Shown here: positions 43,947 to 53,100 of the stretch, one piece after another
How positions within the stretch are numbered: the first letter of the stretch is position 1
Layout of the letters: each line of letters starts with the position of its first letter
Assembly (NCBI RefSeq): GCF_022558445.1
Contig: NZ_CP054699.1
Coordinates: 1,878,001 to 1,942,000 of the forward strand
Length of the DNA stretch: 64,000 nt
Origin: Candidatus Contubernalis alkalaceticus
GTDB lineage: Bacteria; Bacillota; Dethiobacteria; SKNC01
Reading direction: 5' to 3'
Notes under the pieces: model-generated
What the model saw: the letters and a program-made list of their open reading frames with translations, nothing else
What the model was told of the DNA's origin: nothing
The model's database searches: none
Position numbers and translations under genes: made by a program

Positions 43947-45914
43947 CTAATATTTAAACCCAAGAATATTCCAATAATCAAGCCATAAATAAAAAACAAT
44001 AAAGCCAACTGCTGTTCCCAACAAATACACACATTCCCTTATCATATATCGCCTTTTTATCAACCCTGCCAACAAGGCTATGAAAAAAACTCCAGAAACA
44101 ACCATTGTAATAATCAGTAAACCAAGCATAACTTTTGCAAGAGAAGATACTCCAAAGGCAAAAGCCGGCAGTCCTGCAATTTGTTTTATAAAAAGTTCAT
44201 ATAGCAGCAAAGTAAGCCCTGAGATATTTAGCAGACTTATAACAAATGCTGACCAACCTGCATATTGCAATGGCTTTTTTATTGAACATCTGACATTCGC
44301 CTTATCCTTTTTAATGATCCTTATTGGCCATAAAATAATGTTTAACAGAAAGATACTCACTAATAACCCCAAAACTACCAATTGAACCTTTGCAGTTTCA
44401 TACCAAGGTATTCTGTAATAACTGCCATGGTATCCTGAACCTGAAAACAAATAATTAATGCGTCCTGTTTCATCTGTTCCAAAAGCCAAATAAGCTTCGT
44501 CATCTTTTTGTCTGAAAAGATATTGTTCAATCTGTTCCCATTGTGTTACTTCATCAAAGCCTCCATATACATCTCCCATACCCATGGGCTTTATAGTCAA
44601 TCTGCCTTTATCTTCCCTAACTCTTATTTCACCCATAACCAATGCTTCAAGTTTTACCAGTGTATGTTCTGCAGTTTGAACAGGCCTATAGACTCCATTA
44701 AATTTTTCTAAGCCTTCAATTATTATCTGGTTATCTTTCGTGATATCTTTATCCTTTGCTGTAAAATAACGTTTTAGAAAAGCTTTATTGAAGTCATTAA
44801 TAAGCCTGTCTCCTCTACTATTTTGCACAAAAAAATAACCAATGTTATGTTCAGGCAGTAAATATATCTGGCTTCTTATACCCAGCCCACTTCCATCCCG
44901 GATTAGTCCACGCTGGTTGTTATAGAAATGCTCCATGAAGCCATAGGTAACTCCAGGAAGTGCAGGATGAGCAGCATATTGCCGAGAAAACATTTTTTCA
45001 ACTGTTAATCCACTTAAAAACTGTGTATTATGATTCTCTTTTTCTTTACTCAGAATAGCTGAAATAAACCTTGCCATATCCATTGCTGTTGTACTTGCTC
45101 CTCCTGTAGGAGGTGTGTTAACATATAAAAACTCTATCGGGTTATACGCATGTTTTTTATCATCATAATAATATGTGGTTGCTACGTCTGAGGCAAGATT
45201 ATCAGGTAAAACCTGATAAAAACTGCTTCTGTTCATACTTAAAGGTTCAAAAACATTTTTCTCAATGTAATCTTCAAAGGATTCCCTTGATAGCTCCTCC
45301 ACTAAAAAGCCCGCCAGCGCAGTTCCATATCCACCGTATGTAACCATGCTTCCAGGCTTTTGTACAGGTGATTTTAATTCTCTTTTAAGCAGCTGACCCA
45401 GAGGATTCATTTGGTCAGATGTGTATGAGAAAGTATTTAAGTCCCTGGTTTCAAATCCATCAGTATGAGTCAGAAGGTGTGAAACCATCACAGGTTCATT
45501 AGAACTATTATTTATTTTTAAGCTCTTCAAGTAAGTATCTACATTTTTATCAAGATCAACAAGCCCTCTTTCTGCTAATTGCAGCACACCCAATATGGTA
45601 AAAGTTTTAGAAACAGATGCAACCCTGAAAAGTGTTTTGTCAACTTCTACAGGAATATTGCTTTCTAGATCAGCATAACCGTATCCTTTAGAAATGAATG
45701 TGCTTCCATCTTTAACTAAAACAAATGCAGCGCCCGGCACATGATATTCCTTCATTTTCTCTTCAAAAAAAGTATCTATGAATTCTTCAAATTCCTCATA
45801 ATCAAAAGGCTTATGCTCCAGCATTTCAATACTGAACACTGCTGCCTGCGGCAGAACAGCAGTAATAAATATTATGACAATTAAAAGCAAAAAAAACTTT
45901 TTTGTAAACATCAT
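43947..45914 (-). CDS. beta-lactamase-fold serine hydrolase with C-terminal membrane domain
   Basis: About 655 residues. A hydrophobic signal segment (FFLLLIVIIFITAVLP) precedes a class C beta-lactamase-like domain with SVSK in FRVASVSKTFTILGV. The expected YxN is YGGYG and the KTG-equivalent is RDGSGLG, both unusual. About 100 further residues follow, then four C-terminal hydrophobic helices. It is an extracytoplasmic membrane-bound esterase or peptidase of the EstB/PbpE group. The frame opens at TTG 45932, but the ATG at 45914 fits GGGGAG better. The altered motifs leave the activity uncertain. Confidence 0.82.
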   Translation of the reverse strand: MMFTKKFFLLLIVIIFITAVLPQAAVFSIEMLEHKPFDYEEFEEFIDTFFEEKMKEYHVPGAAFVLVKDGSTFISKGYGYADLESNIPVEVDKTLFRVASVSKTFTILGVLQLAERGLVDLDKNVDTYLKSLKINNSSNEPVMVSHLLTHTDGFETRDLNTFSYTSDQMNPLGQLLKRELKSPVQKPGSMVTYGGYGTALAGFLVEELSRESFEDYIEKNVFEPLSMNRSSFYQVLPDNLASDVATTYYYDDKKHAYNPIEFLYVNTPPTGGASTTAMDMARFISAILSKEKENHNTQFLSGLTVEKMFSRQYAAHPALPGVTYGFMEHFYNNQRGLIRDGSGLGIRSQIYLLPEHNIGYFFVQNSRGDRLINDFNKAFLKRYFTAKDKDITKDNQIIIEGLEKFNGVYRPVQTAEHTLVKLEALVMGEIRVREDKGRLTIKPMGMGDVYGGFDEVTQWEQIEQYLFRQKDDEAYLAFGTDETGRINYLFSGSGYHGSYYRIPWYETAKVQLVVLGLLVSIFLLNIILWPIRIIKKDKANVRCSIKKPLQYAGWSAFVISLLNISGLTLLLYELFIKQIAGLPAFAFGVSSLAKVMLGLLIITMVVSGVFFIALLAGLIKRRYMIRECVYLLGTAVGFIVFYLWLDYWNILGFKY

Positions 45915-45946
45915 CAAGAATAAACTCCCCAATCATTTTTCTAATT

Positions 45947-46048
45947 TTATGCTATATGTTGAAGAAATTCATCCAATAGCTTGTTAAATTCAACATGATT
46001 ATCCATGTTTGCGTTATACGCTGCATTTGGAATAACCTTCAATATTGC
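45947..46048 (-). pseudogene. alpha/beta-hydrolase C-terminal fragment
   Basis: A minus-strand frame ending at 45947 reads ILKVIPNAAYNANMDNHVEF then NKLLDEFLQHIA, the typical last strand and helix of alpha/beta hydrolases, although the catalytic His position (usually H in AxHxxN) is Tyr. The frame is closed by a stop just upstream and has no start. It is the remnant of a gene lost between the serine hydrolase and the UvrA-like gene. Confidence 0.6.
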
Positions 46049-46118
46049 ATCTTATTCCTTTGCGCACTTATTACAATAGCTTTGCACTTTGCTTCCACCA
46101 GACTTATAATCTCATGCC

Positions 46119-48653
46119 TTAATTCCTTCTAGGATTGTAGGCATCTGCAAGACACCTTCCTGTATATGAAGCAAATATCTTCATAACATCCTCAGGTGTT
46201 CCCTGTGCAATAACTTTTCCTCCCTGTTCTCCTCCTTCAGGCCCTAAGTCAATAATCCAGTCGCAATCCGAAATCAAGTCCAGATTATGTTCAACTGCAA
46301 TCACGGTGTTTCCGCTATCAACAAGCCTGTGCAATAATCTTTTAAGCCTTTTTGTGTCCTCAGGATGAAGCCCAGTTGTCGGTTCATCCAGAAGATAAAG
46401 AGTGTTTCCTTTTTTTTTCTTGCTAAGCTCTTTTGACAGCTTGACCCTTTGTGCTTCACCTCCAGAAAGTGTGGTTGCGCTTTGCCCCAGCTTCAGATAA
46501 CCCATCCCCAATTCTACAAGAATTTTTAATCTGGATGAAATACTCTCCTTGTCCCTGAATAATTCATAAGCTTCCTGTACTGACATGTCAAGCACATCTG
46601 ATATATTGCTACCCATATAGTTTACTGACAGTGTGTGCTTCTTAAAACGTTTTCCTTTACAACCGGGACATGTCATTTCTATATCAGGCAAAAAATGCAT
46701 TTCAACCGTCAGCACCCCTGCCCCTTCACACCTATCACACCTTCCACCAGGAACATTAAAGGAAAAATCTCTTGCTGTAAGCTTGCCGACAATTGCTTCA
46801 GGAAGACTTGCATAAAGATTCCTTATCGGTGTAAAAATATCAATATAGGTTGCTGCATTTGACCTTGACCCCCTGCCTATGGGGGTCTGGTCTACAGTTA
46901 TGACCCTGTCGATCTTTTCTGACCCTATCATATTATGACACTTATTCGGTGCGAAAGTAGTTTTGTTTAACCTGAAATCCAGCTCATTACTTAAAACATC
47001 AAAAATGAGGGTTGATTTTCCTGAACCTGAAACTCCTGTTATTGCTGTAAGCGCGCCTAATGGTATAGATACATCTATGCTTTTCAGATTGTACTCAGCT
47101 GCTCCTTTTATAATAATGTGATCTTTGGGAACCAGTGTTTTTTTACCTGTTTTATTTTGCATACTTTCTTTAAGGCATCTTCCGGTAATTGAATCGGGCT
47201 GCTCCATCAGCTCTTCTGGTGTTCCTGCGCCAATTATTTTTCCTCCGTCAACCCCTGCACCCGGCCCCATATCAATGATATAATCTGACTTAAGCATGAC
47301 CTCCATATCATGTTCAATTACAAGTATTGTGTTTCCCATATCACGAAGCTTGTTTAATACAGATATCAGCCTGTTGGTATCTCTTGAATGAAGTCCTGTG
47401 GTGGGTTCATCAAGAATATACAGCACACCCGTAAGTCCTGAGCCCAGTAAAGCTGCAAGTCGGAGCCTTTGCGCCTCTCCCCCTGAAAGCGTGGTTATAC
47501 CTCTGTCAATTGTAAGGTAACCAATACCTGCTTCTACCAATCTTCCAATTCTTTCAACTAAGTCATTAATAACAGGTTCTGCTACTGTTTTTTCTGCAAT
47601 AGAAAGCCCAGCTTCCAGTGATGCCACCCAGTCTGCCAGAACAGAAAGAGGCATTTTGGAAACCTCCACAATATTCGTATCTGCCACAGTAACTTTTGTG
47701 CTGTATACTTTAAGCCTGCTTCCATTGCATGACGGACAAACTATTTTTATCAATGATTTCTCTATTTTTTGCTGATAATCACTGTTCCCAGTATGCTCTG
47801 CATACCTTCTTAAAATGTTTGAGGATACCCCCTCAAATCTTCCCTTGCTTGCTGTTTCGGGTGGCTCAATATCAGGAAAATGTTTTTTGAAGATATCGTG
47901 ATTTACACCATAGAACAAAAGATTTTTTTCTATTTTGCTTAAAAATTTTACAGGTTTGTGAATGTTAAAATCAAATCCATAGTGACAGGCCGCAGCAGCA
48001 AAGGTTTCCCTGTTTCGGTTAATATAGTGTATGTCCCATTCTCTGACTGCACCATCAACAATACTCTTTTCATCATCAATCAGACTGTCCCAGTCAGCTT
48101 CATAAATTGTACCGAGACCTGTACACATTTCACATGCACCTTGAGGTTTATTAAATGAAAAATGTGTCATTGAAAGCTGGGAAACAGCTCCACCACAGAA
48201 AGGACATGGAAATGTATCTTCCCCTACTTCTTCATCAAATCCCAGAGTTTCAGTATCATATTCTGCATCCATGGGAGGGCTGACCATTCTACCACAATGG
48301 GGACAATCTCTTTTGCCGATTTTTGCAAACAGAATCCTAAGATATGTATAGACTTCTGTTGCAGTGCCCATAGTAGAACGTGGGCTTCTATTGGTGTGGT
48401 GCTGGTCAACACTGATGGATGGTGAAAGGCCTGAAATTGATAAAACCTTTGGTTTACTGATTAAATCCGTTACCATTCCCATGGATTCCATGTATTGCCT
48501 CTGGCATTCCTTCTGAAGTGTATCGTATGCAAGGGAAGACTTGCCCGAACCTGAAAGCCCTGTCAATACAACCAGTTTGTTCTTAGGTATACTGACATCG
48601 ATATTTTTTAAATTGTTCTCCAATGCACCTTTTATTATAATTTCATTATGCAT
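46119..48653 (-). CDS. UvrA-like ABC ATPase (UvrA2/DrrC type)
   Basis: 844 residues with two ABC ATPase modules. Walker A sites are GLSGSGKSSLAYDTL near the N-terminus and GVSGSGKSTLIFDVL near residue 540. Signatures are TTLSGGEAQRLRL and TTLSGGEAQRVKL. Zinc-finger pairs are CPHCGR with CPFCGG, and CDRCEGAGV with CPGCKGKRF. The protein is about 100 residues shorter than housekeeping UvrA, consistent with loss of the UvrB-interaction region. Such paralogues are linked to resistance against DNA-binding drugs rather than general excision repair. The start is ATG with GGGAGAG. Confidence 0.88.
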   Translation of the reverse strand: MHNEIIIKGALENNLKNIDVSIPKNKLVVLTGLSGSGKSSLAYDTLQKECQRQYMESMGMVTDLISKPKVLSISGLSPSISVDQHHTNRSPRSTMGTATEVYTYLRILFAKIGKRDCPHCGRMVSPPMDAEYDTETLGFDEEVGEDTFPCPFCGGAVSQLSMTHFSFNKPQGACEMCTGLGTIYEADWDSLIDDEKSIVDGAVREWDIHYINRNRETFAAAACHYGFDFNIHKPVKFLSKIEKNLLFYGVNHDIFKKHFPDIEPPETASKGRFEGVSSNILRRYAEHTGNSDYQQKIEKSLIKIVCPSCNGSRLKVYSTKVTVADTNIVEVSKMPLSVLADWVASLEAGLSIAEKTVAEPVINDLVERIGRLVEAGIGYLTIDRGITTLSGGEAQRLRLAALLGSGLTGVLYILDEPTTGLHSRDTNRLISVLNKLRDMGNTILVIEHDMEVMLKSDYIIDMGPGAGVDGGKIIGAGTPEELMEQPDSITGRCLKESMQNKTGKKTLVPKDHIIIKGAAEYNLKSIDVSIPLGALTAITGVSGSGKSTLIFDVLSNELDFRLNKTTFAPNKCHNMIGSEKIDRVITVDQTPIGRGSRSNAATYIDIFTPIRNLYASLPEAIVGKLTARDFSFNVPGGRCDRCEGAGVLTVEMHFLPDIEMTCPGCKGKRFKKHTLSVNYMGSNISDVLDMSVQEAYELFRDKESISSRLKILVELGMGYLKLGQSATTLSGGEAQRVKLSKELSKKKKGNTLYLLDEPTTGLHPEDTKRLKRLLHRLVDSGNTVIAVEHNLDLISDCDWIIDLGPEGGEQGGKVIAQGTPEDVMKIFASYTGRCLADAYNPRRN

Positions 48654-48733
48654 TATCTTTTCTCTCCCTTATTTTATAATAAACCACTTAATCAAAAACT
48701 ACTTCATTATGTCATTTTTGTTTTCATGATTGA

Positions 48734-49117
48734 TTATAAATCAGGAGTGTAACTCTGGTGCAATACTGGAGGGTTAAAATTTAAAAAATCTATCATCTTT
48801 TTCAGCTGGCAAATCATCTCCCGGGCATCCTTCTCTGTTTGTTCCAGCGTAACGATCCATTGATCCGCTGCACTGACAATGTCCTCGTCATCACCAGGGG
48901 TGTTTAAAACCTCAGAAATATTAATATTCTCACCTTTATCAAGATGCCTCATCATAAGGTATATGGCCATCATACTAATATTGACAGCCCCCTTTCAGAG
49001 TGAAATATAAACCCCTTTGCCAATCTTTTGTGTAATAAGCATAAAACCTGTTCTTGTATAGAAAATAAGTTCCTCTGGTATCCTGACACCTGTTTTCCAT
49101 TCATAGATGTCACACAA
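48734..49117 (-). pseudogene. unidentified reading frame interrupted by one TGA
   Basis: Between a TAG just above 49117 and the stop at 48734 one minus-strand frame is open except for a single TGA (48995-48997). The first part reads CDIYEWKTGVRIPEELIFYT then RTGFMLITQKIGKGVYISL. After the TGA it continues KGAVNIS and then the 79-residue MMAIYLMMRHLDKGENINIS to HQSYTPDL. The downstream part could be its own gene from ATG 48973 with AAAGGGGG upstream, but the spacing is long. Not recognised. Nonsense-inactivated gene or two tiny genes are both possible. Confidence 0.4.
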
Positions 49118-49189
49118 TTCTCCCTAAAAAAAGAAAAAGACCGCAGAAGCAATCTCGTATAAGAAAACAGTATTTATGTATTAAAGCTT

Positions 49190-49885
49190 TCATGGGTTCT
49201 GCCGTTTCTTCCTTACTAGTAGGAACATAACGATTACCACAGTCGTTACCAATAATAATCCGGTCATAATTCCTATATTTTTTACATTTAATACTTCCGC
49301 TTCCATATATATAGAATTTGTACTTCCGGGAGTCAGGTTCCAAATTAATGTTTTCCCGTCATTGTCTTCTGCCGAAGCATTGTGCCGGGTAGGTTTAACA
49401 GGCAGGTGTAAAGTAAAGGTAAATCGCAGTACATCCCTGAGATTCTCTCCAATTAACTGTTCCGTCTCCCCTGCAAACCCGTTATCAAAGGCTGTTAAAT
49501 CAAAGTTAGTGTCTAATATATAAAGATTTTTTAAAAATCCCTCTGTTATCTCCAAATGTTCTAACCCTGATTCTTCAGTAATACTTAACCCATTTATCTG
49601 ATCTCCTATATTTTCAATCTTTTTTCGAACCTCAATCCCTGTTTTTATCCCTTGAAAGGTAGAAACTGAGAAATCTTCATTTTCTGCCTCCTCTATAATC
49701 TCAGCAAACGGATCAGAATCATTTTCTTTAACTAAAGAATAGAAAAAAGAATCCATGGAAATACGATACAGTACCTCTCCACTTCCATCTGTATTAACTG
49801 TCAGCTCAATATCTACGTCCATACATCCTGTAAGCAACAACAGTATGATTAAAACCAAGATAAAACCCGCCCGGTTCTTGCCCAT
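49190..49885 (-). CDS. LppM-like lipoprotein with C-terminal membrane helix
   Basis: 231 residues. The N-terminus has a lipobox (LLLLTGC, Cys21), then MDVDIELTVNTDGSGEVLYR, the start typical of the LppM/DUF3153-type domain. A C-terminal hydrophobic helix (GIMTGLLLVTTVVIVMFLLV) ends in a basic RKKRQNP tail. The protein is thus anchored at both ends outside the membrane. The function of the family in Firmicutes is unknown. The start is ATG with AAAGGAG. It begins a group of small lipoprotein genes. Confidence 0.78.
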   Translation of the reverse strand: MGKNRAGFILVLIILLLLTGCMDVDIELTVNTDGSGEVLYRISMDSFFYSLVKENDSDPFAEIIEEAENEDFSVSTFQGIKTGIEVRKKIENIGDQINGLSITEESGLEHLEITEGFLKNLYILDTNFDLTAFDNGFAGETEQLIGENLRDVLRFTFTLHLPVKPTRHNASAEDNDGKTLIWNLTPGSTNSIYMEAEVLNVKNIGIMTGLLLVTTVVIVMFLLVRKKRQNP

Positions 49886-50194
49886 GCTACTTCTCCTTTT
49901 TAATAACTTTTTTTAAGCTGTCCAGCCAACTTTTTTAGAAATAGACCGGCTGAACCCGTCAGCCAGCTTTGGAAGAACCGCACCATTTCCGGCTTACCTG
50001 TTTGGCCTGCAACATAATAAAAGTCTACTGTTTTTTTCCTGTTTTTTCAAGAATTTTATGTTGAAAATGTAAATAAATAGACTGACAGAGTGCTATTTAA
50101 TTAAATATAATAACGACCGGCGGGTTTAACTGCAGCTGCAGATATCAACCAACCGGCCTCATCTTCTCTACCAAATAATTACACAAATGGTATG
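49886..50194 (-). other. intergenic region with an orphan reading frame
   Basis: These 309 bases contain no complete gene. A minus-strand frame at 49900-50040 ends at a TAA and reads VDFYYVAGQTGKPEMVRFFQ then SWLTGSAGLFLKKLAGQL. It is protein-like but lacks a start, so it is probably a gene remnant of unknown family. Confidence 0.35.
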
Positions 50195-50902
50195 CTAATC
50201 AGGCAGTGCAGAAGAACCAATTTTAAAACCTTCCAGGTCATCCTTTCCGTCGGTGTATACGTCAATATAATGGTTTCCTCCATGCCACCGATAGGTTCTT
50301 TTAATCCCATCCTCTGGCTTATCGTAATTGCCAAAAACTTCTGCAAAGAGATAAGAAGGACCAAAATATGCCTCCACGTCCTTCAGGTTATTTACTTCCC
50401 CTGCTTTAATTTTTTCATGCATATCATCATAGATACTTTTAGTGGGATGAAAACCGGTTTCAAGATTTATGTTTAAAGGAACATGATACAATTTCCTGAC
50501 GAGGTTATCTCCCGAAAACTCTATTTCAAAATATGATTCTTTCATCTCATCTTCAAAGGCATATTGTGCCGATTGTGTTTTAAAAACAGTCTCTTCCATG
50601 GGTTTTTTCTCCACCATGCCCAGTTCGGTTACTTCTGCTATGACCTCCTCCATGCCTGTCCCCAGTTCCAGCCCGGTGAAAACCAGGTATGCTTCATATG
50701 ACGTGCAGAGAACTGCGCTTTGATTGTTGGAGAGGCTTGGTTCCTCCTCCCCGTTCCCTTGTTCCTCCTCCTTGCTGGTTCCATTGGTTTCCTGCTTTTT
50801 GGTTTCTTCCGCAGGCGCAGTTTCGCTGTCGGAACCACATCCCAGGACAAAGCTAAAAGCCATAACCAGAATCAAAAATACTGCCAGATTAATTTTCCGC
50901 AA
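50195..50902 (-). CDS. lipoprotein of unknown function
   Basis: 235 residues. The lipobox is VLGC (Cys22), followed by a low-complexity acidic linker (ETKKQETNGTSKEEEQGNGE) and a globular domain (SYEAYLVFTGLELGTGMEEV, then AYFGPSYLFAEVFGNYDKPE). The start is TTG with GAGGAGG. The domain is not recognised; its length and the charge of its linker resemble the other lipoproteins of this cluster (51497, 53519). Confidence 0.72.
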   Translation of the reverse strand: MRKINLAVFLILVMAFSFVLGCGSDSETAPAEETKKQETNGTSKEEEQGNGEEEPSLSNNQSAVLCTSYEAYLVFTGLELGTGMEEVIAEVTELGMVEKKPMEETVFKTQSAQYAFEDEMKESYFEIEFSGDNLVRKLYHVPLNINLETGFHPTKSIYDDMHEKIKAGEVNNLKDVEAYFGPSYLFAEVFGNYDKPEDGIKRTYRWHGGNHYIDVYTDGKDDLEGFKIGSSALPD

Positions 50903-51008
50903 TTTTTAGACCTCCTCTTATTATTTTTCTCAAAATTTTTTCCTGCACAAACCTCTCATACCATATATCCATTTCTGAAAAATAGGGTATTAGGGTATGG
51001 CTTAGTTT

Positions 51009-51404
51009 TTATAAATTTTTTTTAGGTTTAATACTATACCCTTTGAGAGTCATAAGAATTGCAGATATTAAGGTTTGTGGGTCATTCTGATCGGAAATAA
51101 CGGTATCTGCCATCTCTGCTAACCTTTTATTGCCCGAAAAGCTGTAATGCCTGTTTGTCACCACAATAACCCGGGTATTAGGGGTTTTTTCACGAATATT
51201 TTTCAACCTGGCTTTCAGCCTGCGCTCAGCAGGTACAGATAAAAATAAAACAGCGTCAGGCTCCAGTCGTGAACAAACCTCTTCTAATTCCTCTAAGGTA
51301 TCTATAATGCCCAAGATATTATGCCCGTCTGGTCTGGACTGAAAATAATCCACCGCAGCCTCCCGGTAAATATTTTCTGCTGCAAACAGTACCAGCCCAG
51401 CCAT
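51009..51404 (-). CDS. receiver-like protein without the phospho-acceptor aspartate
   Basis: 131 residues with the alternating pattern of a response-regulator receiver domain (AGLVLFAAENIYREAAVDYF, then LEPDAVLFLSVPAE, TPNTRVIVVTN and MADTVISDQNDPQTLISAIL). The position of the phosphorylated Asp at the end of strand 3 is occupied by Leu/Ser (LFLSV), and the N-terminal acidic pair is missing. It is therefore a pseudo-receiver or an unrelated flavodoxin-like fold. The start is ATG with GGAGGTGAT eight bases upstream. A decayed copy of its 5' end lies at 52974-53100. Confidence 0.6.
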   Translation of the reverse strand: MAGLVLFAAENIYREAAVDYFQSRPDGHNILGIIDTLEELEEVCSRLEPDAVLFLSVPAERRLKARLKNIREKTPNTRVIVVTNRHYSFSGNKRLAEMADTVISDQNDPQTLISAILMTLKGYSIKPKKNL

Positions 51405-51496
51405 TCACATATCACCTCCTGCTTTATTGTAACTCCGGTATATTGACTTTTCCTCTCATAAAAAAACTATTCTATTGTTTTAGAAACTAAACTTAC

Positions 51497-52135
51497 TTAC
51501 TCGTAAGCTACTTGAAACTCCCCTGACATTTGAGTCCACTTTTCTTCTATGTTAAAACGACCGCTTATGGTAGAATCCATCACTTCCGTAACTTCCATTT
51601 CCGCCGTTGTCATGGAGGCTGGACTCAGATTAATATTGGTACCTCCGGGTAAACGGATGGTTACCTGGCTGACCCTGTAAGGACCGGAAGCCCCAAAATA
51701 ATCATACGAACCTGCCTCAGGGTCACTTTCCGGAGGCAGAGTGAGAACAAAGTAAGCCACAGCCTGGCCTTCTTCAAGGGCAACATCTCTCAGCACTTCT
51801 GTGGTTTCAAAGTTAGCTATGTAAACAAAACAGGCACTGTAGTTAGAATATTTTTCCACGTGGGCATTTTGGGTTCCCACTTGATTCCAGTTTAAGGGTT
51901 CGGCATTCTTATAAGCACCATTAGTTGATTCTACCTTTATCCAGCTTTCAGTACTTTTACTAACTTCTTTTTCCCCTTCATCCTCATCATTTTCTTTTTC
52001 AGAAACTTCTCCATTTCCTTGTTCTGCCGGCAAATTACCGGATTCGGTTGAATCTTCCTTGGTGCATCCAGTTACGGACACCAAAATCAACAACAGCGTC
52101 AAAATCACAATTAATATTGGTAATTTCTTTTTCAA
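51497..52135 (-). CDS. lipoprotein of unknown function
   Basis: About 212 residues from the TTG at 52135, which has AAAGGAAGG six bases upstream; an ATG at 52153 overlaps that site. The lipobox is VSVTGC, followed by an acidic linker (ENDEDEGEKEVSKSTES) and a beta-rich domain (NYSACFVYIANFETTEVLRD, then YDYFGASGPYRVSQVTIRLP). No known family was recognised. It lies in the lipoprotein cluster. Confidence 0.68.
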   Translation of the reverse strand: MKKKLPILIVILTLLLILVSVTGCTKEDSTESGNLPAEQGNGEVSEKENDEDEGEKEVSKSTESWIKVESTNGAYKNAEPLNWNQVGTQNAHVEKYSNYSACFVYIANFETTEVLRDVALEEGQAVAYFVLTLPPESDPEAGSYDYFGASGPYRVSQVTIRLPGGTNINLSPASMTTAEMEVTEVMDSTISGRFNIEEKWTQMSGEFQVAYE

Positions 52136-52179
52136 TATAATCCTTCCTTTCATATTCCTCCTGGCAGAGGAAGAGATAA

Positions 52180-52866
52180 TTATACTTGGTTTTCTACAAA
52201 AGCCAATCCTATATTAATAAAAGCTACCATATCACGAGACTTTTCCAGTGTCCAATCAACTCTCATTTTTATGCCTTGTGCCCCGGCTGACAGGGTAATT
52301 CCCTGGCCTGACTTTTTATACTCATTACGCCAATGCATCAGCAGTGATGCATTGGTTGACAAAAGTTCTATATCCTTTTTGTCTTCTAAAAATACTTCAT
52401 ATTTACCGGACATGTTTCCCGGCAGTTCCCCAGGTGTCAGACGATTTATGGTAGGCGGAAGTTCAAACTGTTTAAATATTTCATTGACTATAATATCTGG
52501 AATAGGCACTCCATCTATAGGGATAATCAAAATCGCGTTATTAAAAGAATGATCTGACTGCCACCAGGTAGATTCATACAACTGTTTACTGCTATCAACC
52601 GTGGTACGATAACGAGCAGTTAGTTTCCAGGAATCCCCCTTTTTCGTAACCCCTTCTACTTCATAAAAGATATTCCGTTCATCTAATGATTTACCTAACA
52701 CTACTGAACTATCTTTGGAGGTATATTCCCAGTTGTTTTCCTGTGCCGCAGCAGATCTCTCCTCATGACCGCTTTTATTGCTTTTTGTTAATATAACGGC
52801 CATTATACCTAACCCCAAAAGTATTAAAATTGTTGGCAAATAATCTAACAAATGGCAGCACTCCAT
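52180..52866 (-). CDS. membrane-anchored protein of unknown function
   Basis: 228 residues. One N-terminal hydrophobic helix (YLPTILILLGLGIMAVILT) is followed by a soluble domain with WKLTARYRTTVDSSKQLYES and NAILIIPIDGVPIPDIIVNE. The start ATG has only a weak purine stretch upstream, so the exact start is uncertain. It precedes the lipoprotein gene at 51497-52135 by 44 bases and is probably co-transcribed. Function unknown. Confidence 0.6.
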   Translation of the reverse strand: MECCHLLDYLPTILILLGLGIMAVILTKSNKSGHEERSAAAQENNWEYTSKDSSVVLGKSLDERNIFYEVEGVTKKGDSWKLTARYRTTVDSSKQLYESTWWQSDHSFNNAILIIPIDGVPIPDIIVNEIFKQFELPPTINRLTPGELPGNMSGKYEVFLEDKKDIELLSTNASLLMHWRNEYKKSGQGITLSAGAQGIKMRVDWTLEKSRDMVAFINIGLAFVENQV

Positions 52867-52973
52867 TTACTTTTTTTTAACATTCAAAAACTTATTTTTT
52901 TTCAAAACCTCCAGCGATTATATTTACAGAAAACATCCCATCATCAATAATATATTCACTACTTATCCCAGCT

Positions 52974-53100
52974 ATTATGCCCGTCTCGTCTGGACTGAAA
53001 ATAATCTACCACAGTATCCCGTCAAATCATTTCTTCTGCAGTACCAGCCCAGCCATTCACACATCACCTCCTGCTTTGTTATAACTCCAGTATATTTAGA
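52974..53100 (-). pseudogene. decayed duplicate of the receiver-like gene's 5' end and leader
   Basis: About 125 bases match 51319-51440, covering the first codons, the GGAGGTGAT ribosome site and the leader of the receiver-like gene, with scattered changes and a small deletion. The frame is broken after the first codons. The rest of the gene is absent, so this is the stump left by a tandem duplication. Confidence 0.75.
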
